From Echinarachnius parma (Eukaryota > Echinodermata > Echinoidea > Clypeasteroida > Echinarachniidae), in assembly GCA_037951105.1 (NCBI GenBank), contig JBAMJV010002917.1:108882-172881 (forward strand): a DNA stretch of 64,000 nucleotides, given 5' to 3'. This document shows, one piece after another, positions 11,092 through 23,000 of the stretch; position 1 is the first letter of the stretch, and each line of letters begins with the position of its first letter. Under the pieces are notes generated by a model. It was given only the letters and a program-made list of their open reading frames with translations. It did not search any database and had not been told where the DNA came from. Both the position numbers and the translations under genes were made by a program.

Positions 11092-14000
11092 TTTTCAATC
11101 TGTTCTGGAGGATAATGATGAAGATGATTGAACCTAAACTCGGAGAAGTAATTTATCAATCATCAAGCTCATGATTTCATACCTTTTATACTTTCTCAAT
11201 ACGCCCAGTTTCAGGCAGGCTCGACCAGCACTCGGTCAAGCTGAAATTCCGGAACAAGATTCACTGCTCAGTTCTTCCTCCGAGAAGTAATTTCTACAAA
11301 TCAAGCTCATGATTTTGTTTCATACCTTCTTATCAACAGCCCCAGTTTCAGAGTGGTGGCTACACAGAGCGTGTGAAGATCTTCAACGAGTTCCAAGGCA
11401 GGCTCGACCAGCAGTCCGTCAAGCTGAAATTCCTCAACAAGATTCACCGGTCCGGCCCCCCCTGGAGGGAGAAATGCAAGTGGCGCAAAGCTGTCAGGGT
11501 AAGAAACTCATCATTTGTAAGAGATCTAGTACTGTATTAACCGCACCCTCAACTTTGGGTTGCCACTTTGAAGGATTTTTTTTTTTAGATGATCAAACTG
11601 TGGTGGTAACAGAGTAATATAATTAAACTAAACATACCAGACTTTTCTCCCTGACTTTTAGATAATTTTAGTACACAAACTACACAAACTACTTGTTTCT
11701 GATTACATAACATAAAATCCTATCAAGCTTTTCCTGCACATAAACTATGTATAAACTGGACCCACCCTTTTTGTTGGTTCGTACGACGGGAAAAAGGTGC
11801 AGTTAATACACCAGCAATTACGGTTATCTGTTTAGACCTATGTAAAACTGACAAAGGGTAGATGAAACGTGTATTTCTGCAACCCAAATGTACATTGTAA
11901 TTCTCAAACCATTCGGTCATGAGTATACAAAGCATGTAAATAACAAGAACCGTAGAGTAAGAGTAAATGCAGCAGTGGTCCCAAACGACTTGTCCTTTGC
12001 TTTGGGATTTTGACTGTTATTTTAATAGAGCTGGGCGATTGCATTCTAAGCAACCACTCGTCAATCACAAATGTTTGACTTGCCTGACATAGTGTAGAAC
12101 CAATTCCCATGAATACCATACCATTACCAACGAAAGGCTATGATGCGTTGGTACACTCTTACGATTGAATGAAAGATTTATTTAGTTATTTAATTACTGA
12201 ATTTACTCATGCAGGTACCCCAAGCCATCAAGAGCCACTATGCGTTACCCCCGCCCCTGCTCCCCTTGTGCCATGAGCGCCCCCGGCCCATGATCGGCCC
12301 GATAGATGAGGTACGCAAGCCGGAGTCACTCTCGGCACAGGAAGAGCAAGAGGAGGTGAGTGTTTATGTGAACTTTTACTCACAATCAGAAAAGGGGGTC
12401 TTTGTTGTTGGGTCAAGTATTGTCTTAATTTTCGATTGTTTTGACCTTCGATAGTATGAAATAACTTTCTGATTTTCATATTGCTTATTTTGTAGGGAAA
12501 ATTTGGGTCAATTCTTACCAACATTCACTGATATGTGAATAGTCTCCAGCTTATTGTAAATATTTTCCCCCTCTCCCAAACGATTTTAAGTTCTAATTTA
12601 TTATGCCTCCGCCAACGAAGTGGCCGGAGGCATTATGTTTTCGGGTTGTCCGTCCGTCCGTCCGTCCGTACGTACGTCCGTCCGTACGTACGTCCGTCCG
12701 TACGTACGTCCGTACGTACGTCCCGTTTTCGTTCTCGCGATATCTCAAGAACCGGTTGACGGATCAATTTCAAACTTGGTATGAGTGTACATATTGGGGT
12801 GACAATGATCTGATTAGATTTTAGGGGTCATGAGGTCAAAGGTCAAGGTCACATGACTCAATATATATGCAAAAATGCCTCGTTCTCGCGATATATCAAG
12901 AACCGGTTGACGGATCAATTTCTAACTTGGTATGAGTGTACATATTGGGGTGGCAATGATCTGATTAGATTTTGGGGTTCATGAGTTTAAAGGTCAAGGT
13001 CACAAGAATCAATATATGTGCAAAAATGCCTCGTTCTCGCAATATCTCAAGAACCGGTTGACGGATCAATTTCAAACTTGGTATGAGTGTACATATCGGG
13101 GTGGCAATGATCTGATTAGATTTGGGGGTCATGAGGTCAAAGGTCAAGGTCACAGGACTCAATATATATGTGAAAATGGCAAAATTTGAAGAACTGAATG
13201 TCATATTTCAATCAGACTTGGTACCTGAATGTATCATAATGAGTCAATGTAGCCATAAAATGTTGGGGTAATGAGGTTGAGGTCAAGGTCACAGGACTCA
13301 TTATTCATGCAAAATAGCTTGTAATGGCAAAATCTCAAGAACTAAATGTCAGATTTCAATCAAACTTGGTACCTGAATGTTTATTAGGGAGCCAATGTAG
13401 CCATCAAAGTTTGGGGTCATATGGTCAAGGTCACAGGACTCAAAATATATGAAAAGTATAAAATATTTTTTTTTTTCAGTGCATGTTAATTTGGGCTCGA
13501 TATTAAAATTGCGTGATAGCGGAGGCATAATTTTCGACTGCGCGCAGTCGAAGATCCATCTAGTTGAATCTACATCATATCTACGTCACTGAAATATATT
13601 TTAGCAAATCGCTATTCCTCAAGTACAGTTTAATATTTTAGTGACTTAAAATCGTTTTCAGAATACACTCCCTGTTCTATTTTTAATGAAGGTTTACTAA
13701 AAGCATGAATGAATCTAGATCTGATACCATTTTGATGCTATTTTCACAATATCTCTGTTGTTGTTTTTTTCAGTGGCTGAAGAGTGTTGTTGCGCTACAG
13801 ACTAGTATAGCGAGGCATCTGTCCCAGAAGGCTCTACCCAAAGAACCTGTCATCAAACCAAAAGTCATCACCGCATCCATGTTAGCAAAGTCGTCATCAT
13901 CATCATCATCAACTTCGTCATCATTGTCATCGTCAGTAACTTCATCTGCAGTAACCTCCAAACCGTCCAATCACAATGCAGCAGCCAGTAGTCAACCGTT

Positions 14001-17000
14001 ATCAAGTGTGGATTCATCCGATCACGACATGGAGGATGAGACAATAAATTCTTCCGTTGCAAACGCTAATTCCATCAATGCCAGTGTCGCATCAAAGGTG
14101 CCCGCCAGCACCGAACGAAGGACAGCCAATAAGAGAGACGGGTACAAGTACGAACTAATTGACGAGAGGGACCCGAAAATAAGGACGGTGGCCGACTTGA
14201 AGGCCCTCAACAACGGTCCCCTCAAACCCATCGTTACCTCTCGTGTGCCAAACGGCCCTTCGAGTATCTACCAAAACCACCACCAACACCATCAACATCA
14301 CCATCAGAACAAGATGGACATTGTCCTAGAGGCAGCTGAACTTGTCAACAACCACCACTTTGCAACCAAGACAATAAAAGGCAACGGTACTGATGGTCGT
14401 GCTTCTTCCCCCACGACCACTGAAGGGAGCATGCATCACGAACCGGGCATGGTAAACGGCGGTGTTCCCACCACCGGCGGCAAGAACAATCTGTCGAAGA
14501 GCGCTGAACCCAGCGTGATATCGTCTAGTGGAAAGTCGTCGTTGACTGTCACCTACGCTTCTGCCAAGACGAATGCAACGCCCTCGACCGTCATGATCAG
14601 TACGGGGACGGTAGTTGTGCCATCATCTGCCAAGGTCATGTCCGGGGCACAATCGGGGCACAACCTCAAGTTTACCTCCATCACCTTGCCAACCAAGATG
14701 ACGGTGGGGATTCCCCAAGGGTCTCCTGGGTCGATGGCAGGAAGGGTGGTGACGATACCCGCTTCATCAGGTAACCATCCCTCTTTACCTCCTTGTAATG
14801 TTTTTCTATTTTATTGAATGCTACATTTATACACATGCTAGTAATGTTGATTTGATTTACCTTTTACAGATTTGTAAAAATTGAATCGGTTACATATAAG
14901 GCTGTAGTGAAACGGTTACACAACGGTTAACCGACTGGCATCGGCAAAAACGTTTTCATTTTCACGGTTTTGGTTAGCCAAAGCAAAAAAAAAAATTTTT
15001 TAAAATAAAAATAAAAATGAAATAAATTTTTTTAATTTGTTTGTTATTTTTTTTTTCGGTTACCCGTTCGGTTAAACGGTTTTTGCCGTTGGTTAACCGG
15101 TTTTCAAAATACCCGACTTACTACAGCAATAGTTACATACAATGATGTTCAAAATTGTCAGGAACACAGTTTTGTAATACTGTTGTTTTTTTTACTGAAG
15201 CAAGAAAGATCAGAAACATTTTCTTAAATAAGCTTTAGTCATACTAAAAAATGGTCAAAACTGCTATACATTTTTCATTGTACACATAAGTCGAGTCCAT
15301 GTTTTTTGTTTAAAAGGCGACTTTTTTGGTTAAACTTATCTAATAAGTCTCTTCATGTGCATTTACTTGGCTGCATCTTCAACTATTGTATGACTGTAAT
15401 CCTTCATGTATATGTAATTTTCCAAATGAATGTTAATATTAATGATAATGTAAACCATGCCAAAACATCTTCTTCTATTTTGTTGTTGTAACAGGGAGAC
15501 TGAGTCCTGGTTCACTGAATGCAGGGACGGTGACGGCCAAGATAACTCCAGCCAATCTCAGCTCCTCCCCTGCGATTATCAACCTCAACAGCAGCTTGCA
15601 GTCGTGTATAGACGGCAGTGCAGGTAAGGCCAAAAAAAAGAAATTGTTGGATTGGAGTAACGGGCAACTAAACATTAGGGTAGGTAGGTAGGTTTTTTTT
15701 TCTTCAGGATTCGCACAAATACACAAAAACACACATACACAAATAACACATATCGCAACATTTTTGGAAAAAAAATAAAATAATAATAAATGATTTTTAA
15801 AAATTTTTAAATTTTTTTTTTTAAATAATACAAAAATCAGAAGAAAAAAAACCTTTAGGGTCGGGCGGGTTACGCCAATCCAACCATTTATTTGTCATGG
15901 CCTAATTTGAATAATAATGGTATTAGTGCTGTATTCAAACGGTTACCTGTTCAATAACCGCACGTCACAGCGGCTATCGTTTTCATCTTCATGGTTTCAA
16001 TACCCGGGTGTTGTTGCCGTGACAATTTCAAGATGAGTCTCAATTTTGTCTTAAAATATTAACTAAGAGTTTCAATAATGTTTCTCAGTGTATAAGAACA
16101 AGATTTGGCAGCAGTGTTATTGCTGCATAAAACATCTTTCAGGAACAAGTCGAGCGTTAAAAACGCACTCTGGGGAGATATCAGGAAATGCGGCGGGAAG
16201 CTTCATAGAGAGTGGGAACTAAGGCCAACTGAGAACAAAGTGCACATTTTCCACTGTTTGTTCGTTTCTTATGACATATATGCACACTTTATAAATTCAA
16301 GTCTAGGTTTCTCAGCCAGGTCAGAGCAGCATCTGTTGTCTGATGAATCCCCTCAAAACTATCAGGGAAGCGTCGGAGAGGGCAGTCATTTACCACATGC
16401 TGCACTGTCTGGTCTGGATTCCCGCAGTCACATTCAGGGCTGTCTTTCATTTTCCATCGATGGAGATGATGGGCTGACCTTGCATGGAGTGTTCTTATCC
16501 TGTTCAGAGTCACCCATTGCTTTCTGGGGAGGTTGAAGCCCCTTGGCTCTTGACGTAGGGTCCTGTACAAGGTCTTGGTTAGGGAAGTCACACTCCGCCC
16601 ATGTTTTTTCTCCTTTCCACTTGCTAGGGAGTATTCAACCAGTTGCAGCCTTCTGGATCCCCATTTATATATTTAATGATGGGGGTGATTATGGGAGTGT
16701 TATGATATTCTTCTTTCAATACGAAAGTCGTGGGTACGATTCCCAACTGCAGCACTGTGTGCCCTTCAGCAAGACACTTAAAGGGGACCACCAGGCAAAG
16801 AACAACACATTATTATATGTTTTGGTACCGTTTTGTGATATCAAATAGATACCCAACATTTTGCAAAGGGTTGTGTAATTCATAAACAAAGCAATTAATT
16901 TCCACCACTTACAGAACCACTACTATTTCCTGGTTCCATACGGGCCAACCATTTGCGAGTGCGCCAATGCTATTCATGCGTACGTTTGTAGACAATAGAT

Positions 17001-20000
17001 TCCCGGGCGATTCGTTCGCTCTGCACACATTAGTCTTCGCAATTCAGACCGCATGCATTTTCCAATTACATATTTTTTTTCTGGAAACATATGTTTGTGA
17101 ACTTGTTGATGGAATGGAATACTAAAGATGTTACCTTTCTTTTATAAGAATATAATTTTTTGGTGGTGGTACCCTTTAATACATATTGGCTGTTTCAACC
17201 CAGGTGTAGTAATAGGTACTCGACACTTTGACACATTATTAATTATACATGTCATTATCCTGTTATTATCATTATCCTATATATTCTCCTCTTATCTGTT
17301 TTTCCTTGATTAGATGTTGAACTGAATAAACTTGATGAGAAGCTGGTTCAGATTCTAGCGTGGCAGAGATTGCAGCAACTAATGCCACAAAAGGTACGTT
17401 CTTTTCGCATTATAACGTCAAACCTCCACACTAACTTTTTTTTCCTTACTGTAAAATCATAACTGTTCAAATTTTACTTGCCCTAACAAAAAGTTGACTT
17501 GCCCGCTTACCTCTAGATGAGATTGAAACCTAACGAATTACATTATTCTCTCATGGTTGAGCAATAATTTAGTTGCCTGATCGGGCAACCAAACTAGGCC
17601 ATATATGAAATTTTGCTTGCCCGACATAATTTTGACTTGCCCCAGACAGTAGGGCAAGTGCTAGAGTCGAGCCCTGATAAAGTGTCAAGACTGGCATCCC
17701 AGCAATAGAGCTAAAGAAATACATTCAAACCTGTCTTAGTGGCATCCTGTTTATAGCAGCCAACCTCCCATAGTGGGAGCGAAAAAATTAATATTTTTAT
17801 TTCGGGGGCTCCTTTTCGGGGGCTACTTTTCCAACTTTCGGGGGATACTTATATCATCTCGGGGGCTACAAATTTCCGGGCTCTTTTTTCGAATTTCAGG
17901 GGCTACTATTAAGCTCTAATGCTGTAAGTGATCATCTTATAAGCATTTGATCACGATCCAAACAGAGAATCACCCCAAAAAATCCCCCAAATCCCCCCAA
18001 AAATTATTATTATTTATTTTTATTTTTATTTTTTTTCGGGGGCTACTTTTTTTTTCGGGGGCGAATTCGCCCGCCGCCCCCGTGTATTTTTTTCGCTGGT
18101 CACTTTTCTACAGTGGCCACTATTCTTTGTTTCCCTTGGGTGGTCCCATGTACAGGTTTGACTGTAAAACAAATCTAGAAGATGAATTGGTTCATTTGTG
18201 AACAAGTTTGACTGAGAGGCGCTGGCGGGCACAGTTCAAATCCTACCATCGGACACAGTGTAGTCAAGCATTAACATACTCTTGTATGTTAAGGCACCTC
18301 CACTCGTGTTTCCTACGCAGGAAAGGATTCACAAACAAAAAAAACTCCCTTGGATAGAATGATAGGACAGTATGCAGGCATAATAACCTAGTCTGCTTTA
18401 AAACAAAGATTTGGGTGGTAACGCACAAATCACTAAATATTTTGGTTTGGGCCTGTATCGGTTTTTGCATATGAACCCTTCATATATTAATATACATATA
18501 TTGTTTTTCTTTACACAGACCACTATCGTGCACAAGTCTAAGGGCACCTCTGCTCCGACCTCCATCACTACCCAGCCCGGTACCACTGGTGCAACAACTA
18601 TTGTGACAGGCGCCTTCCCTACCCAAGCACCACCAACCAGTGGTAACCATGGCACCTTTAATTCGGTACCACATCCCTCGGCGGTTTCGTCATCTGCGGC
18701 GGACACGACAGGCGCCGGCGGCGCGTCAGGAATGCGCCATACGGTGCAAGCCAGGGCCATGGTGTGTCCGTTGACGGGGAGGGGCTCTACGGCGCCGGTG
18801 CCCATGTGCTATAGGGCGCTGCACATAGGAACAGGTGTGAGAAATAAGTGTGTTTTCATGTACAAATCCTATTGCGATTAAAATTACCTCTTGGGATGTT
18901 ACAATTTCAGAAGGATCACCTATGTCTGCACGATGTTCAAATTAATTGGCATATCTCTTATTTCTTGTCCAATTCTGGTCATATTTTCTGTGAATATTCC
19001 TCTATTCTCCTTTTTCTTCTGTTACACCAGAAAATATCTGGTCTGGACTTCCCCTTTGATATTGTAGCCTCAGAAAACTGCACAATATTATTTCAATATG
19101 TATTTCATCTATACAGTCAACCTTGCATGAATCAAATCTATTGGGAATAGAGAAAAAAAAAATTGACTTATGTTGGTGAAAAAAACAAGAAAACAGAAAA
19201 TGGAATGAGAGAAATTCTTCTACCTAGATGCAATATTAAACTTTCGCAAGTTGGACCTCGGCAAAGTTGCCTATATTCTCCTTTATCTTTTTGTAATGTG
19301 TGCAATGAAGACTTTTTAAATTAATTTGTATAGAACTATTTAAGTATTTGCTCATTTGTTTATTGAACTATCTTCTTATGATGTATATTAGTTTGAAAAG
19401 TGTTTTTGACAAAAACAAATATACTTACTATGTGATTGAAGAAGCACCATATTTTAGAATTCATATATTCATAACATTTTCTTTTACTTTTAGTGTATAA
19501 GTTTCTACCATGGTTCTTATTTGATTGTCTCTTTGCTCTCTTATCTACAGGTACTGACATGGATATATGTCTAGGGAGCTACGGCCATTGCAACTTTGTT
19601 TCACCAAAGCACGCCTGTGTATTCTATGACGAGGTAAGCATATCTATGAGTTTGAACGCTTGGTTATTAACAAGAAGTGGCAAGATTGGTAAAATTAATA
19701 ACTTTTGGTTGTTTGATAAATGCATGTGGACGTGGTGTGGCAAGATTGGTAGAGCGTACACGTGCCTTCTAATTGTGGGGTCCCGAGTTTGAACCCAGAG
19801 TATGCCCATCACGTTTTTTCCTTCAGCAAGAAAATTTATCCACATTTGCTGCTCTCCACCCAGGTGTATAAATGGGTACCCGGAAGGATGGAACGTAGTT
19901 CCTTAGCATTGGGAAACGTGCACTTTGTGGGCTGGATTGATTGCAGAATGTATCCGATGACCGGGGTAACAATATATATAATTGTAAAGCGCTTAGAGAT

Positions 20001-23000
20001 GATTATCAATCGTGATAGGCGCTATATAAATCAAGGATATTATTATAATTAAATGGGTTACTAGGCGTGTCCATATTCCAACAACATTTAGACAAGCCTC
20101 CCTCCACACTTTTTTCCCCCGAGTTGCCCCTTCGAGCAAGTCATATCATAACTTTTCTAATTTGACTTGCCCAAACAGAAAGGTAACTTCTAGAGGAGAT
20201 TTAAACCTAAGGAATTACATTATAGTTGACTTATAATTTAGTTGCCCGATCAGGCAACCAAACTAGGGTATTAATGATATTTTACTTGCCCGACACCAAT
20301 TTTTACTTGCCCCGGGCAACAGGGCAAGTGCCCTGATTTAAGATTCAGATTCAGGTTAATCTTTTATTGCCATTGGGGCAAAATATTGGTCAGATACTGG
20401 GCAGGGCTCTCCCTAAAACTTTTCTCTCAGGTGGTCAAAATGACATTTAGATAGACTCCCACTAGAGGTCAATTATACAAGGCTTCCTAGTGGTCAAATA
20501 AACATTCTGGTGGCTTTTGGCATCCAGGCCATGCTAAGGGTACGCCAGGTTGGGGGAAATCTGGCACGAAATAAGCAAAAACGTTGGGTGATGCCATTGG
20601 ACGGTTATTGCATTGCATTTCTTAATTTAATTTCATGTCGCACCAGACCATAGGGTTATTTTAGCTACTAAACTACAATGTACATGGAGAAGATTGTCTA
20701 CTCATGTGATTTCTTGCCGAATAAAAGTTCCATTTCCTTTGAATTGATAATTAATTATTATGTTATCCTTTTCTCTCATGCTATTGCTCCAGACAACAAT
20801 GTAATTTGAGCTTCTTGACTAAAGTGAACATAGCACTAGCATGGACAATGTCATGTACTCATGTGATATCTCACAGAAATACCCCTCTCCATTACATTTC
20901 ATATTTCTTGTTTGTTAAGTCCCTTTTCTCTATTCTCTATTGTTTTATTTTATTGTTGAAGACAACAAGGTTATTTGAGCTTCTAAACTACAGTGAACAT
21001 GGTACTAGTGTGGAAAATGTCATCTACTCATGTGATACCTCATAGAAATACCCATCTCCATTACATTTCATATGTCTTGTTATTTAAGTTCATTTTCTCT
21101 ATTCTTTTAAATTTGATTCACCAGACCACAAGATTATTTGAGCTTCTAAACTACAGTGAACACGGTACTAGTGTGGACAATGTCGTCTACTCCTGCGATT
21201 TCTCGCAGAAATCAAGAGCTACCTTTGCAAGACCGGCTCCCATGGTTAAAAACGTAAGTTCTTAGTACCGTATTTGTCGGTGTATTAACCGCTCCGGTGT
21301 ATTAACCGCACCCCCCTTTTTTTCTTTTTTTTTTTGAAAAAAAGTGCGGGTAATACACCGACAAATACGGTATTCTTTTTGTCAATGTATGTATGTTTGT
21401 TTGTTTGTTTGTTTGTTATGCCTCCGCCAACGAAGTGGCCGGAGGCATTATGTTTTCGGGTTGTCCGTCCGTCCGTCCGTCCGTACGTCCCGTTTTCGTT
21501 CTCGCGATATCTCAAGAACCAGTTGACGGATTAATTTCAAACTTGGTATGAGTGTACATATTGGGGTGACAATGATCTGATTAGATTTTGGGGGTCATGA
21601 GGTCAAAGGTCAAGGTCACAGGACTCAATATATATGCAAAAATGCCTCGTTCTCGCGATATCTCAAGAAATGGTTGACAGATCAAATTCAAACTTGGTAC
21701 TAGTGTAGATATTGGGGTGGCAATGATCTGATTAGATTTTGGTGATCATGAGGTCAAAGGTCAAGGTCACAGGACTCAATGTATGCGCAAAAATGCCTTG
21801 TTCTTGCGATATCTCAAGAATCGGTTGACGGATCAATTTCAAACTTGGTATGAGTGTACATATCGAGGTGCCACTGATCTGCTTAGATTTTGGGGGTCAT
21901 GAGGTCAAAGGTCAAGGTCACAGGACTCAATATGTATGAGAAAATGGCTTGTAATGGCAAAATTTAAAGAACTGAATGTCAGATTTCAATCAAACTCGGT
22001 ACCTGAATGTATCATAAAGAGTCAACGTAGCCATAAAATGTTGGGGTCATGAGGTTGAGGTCAAGGTCACGGGACTCATACATGCAAAAAAGCTTGTAAT
22101 GCCAAAATCTCAAGAACTAAATGTCAGATTTCAATCAAACTTCGTACCTGAATGTTTTTTAGGGAGCCATCAAAGATTGGGGTCATATGGTCAAGATCAC
22201 AGGACTCAAAATATATGAAAAATATTTAAAAAAATTAAATCGGTGCATGTTAATTTGGGCTTGATATCAAAATCGCGTGATAGCGGAGGCATAATTTTCG
22301 ATTGCGCGCAATCGAAGATCCATCTAGTTTGTTTGTTTGTTTGTTTGTTTGTTTAACTGTATTGCTAATGTTTACTTGAGTAAAGGTGACCTTTGCTCAT
22401 TTATTAGTTCCTCTCTGTTCACTGAATTAATTCCTAATATCCTTTAAATGGTTAAATTAGGAAATTATGACACCCCAAATGTGTTAATCTATTTTAGTTT
22501 TCTCTTGTAAGCAGAGAGTGACCGAGTTATAATCTGGCCAAAGTTAAAGGGACTTAGTAACATTGTCCAAATCCTCAAAATCCAATTGGAATTCTAGCGG
22601 TTCCCTCATTGTTGTATTCGTATTAACAATAAAATCATGGGACAGGTTTTGGTTTTTCAAATTTCCCTTTCATTAAAAAGATATGTACGATTGAAGTTTT
22701 CAGATGTTGAATAATCCACTGGATCGTCAAAACCGTGTACAAAGTGAGTGCAATGAGTTAGTGAATATCACTTTGCTTTTTCGCTCATTACTCGGCCATA
22801 TAACGTCAATTTAACTTGAAATTTTCACACAACACCAAGTGGACATATCAAATAACAACAATATACATTGTATGTCAACAAAGTTACTAGATCCCTTTAA
22901 CATTAATAACCATGGAATTAGGTTCAACTGTGTCCAGTGCTTTCTATAATTGTGAATGGATTGCATTGCTTGATGCAGCTGCAAAGCTATACTGGGATGA

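Noticed and set aside
10804-11115. Frame with a long Met/Val run continuing from PHD2
   Set aside because: It is exon sequence read through a GT donor into the TGATGA intronic repeat.
16105-16536. 143-codon plus-strand frame
   Set aside because: Shadow of the minus-strand LINE ORF2 fragment plus flanking intron.
19735-19800. tRNA gene
   Set aside because: A and B boxes are present, but pairing is incomplete and a SINE body and LINE-like tail follow.
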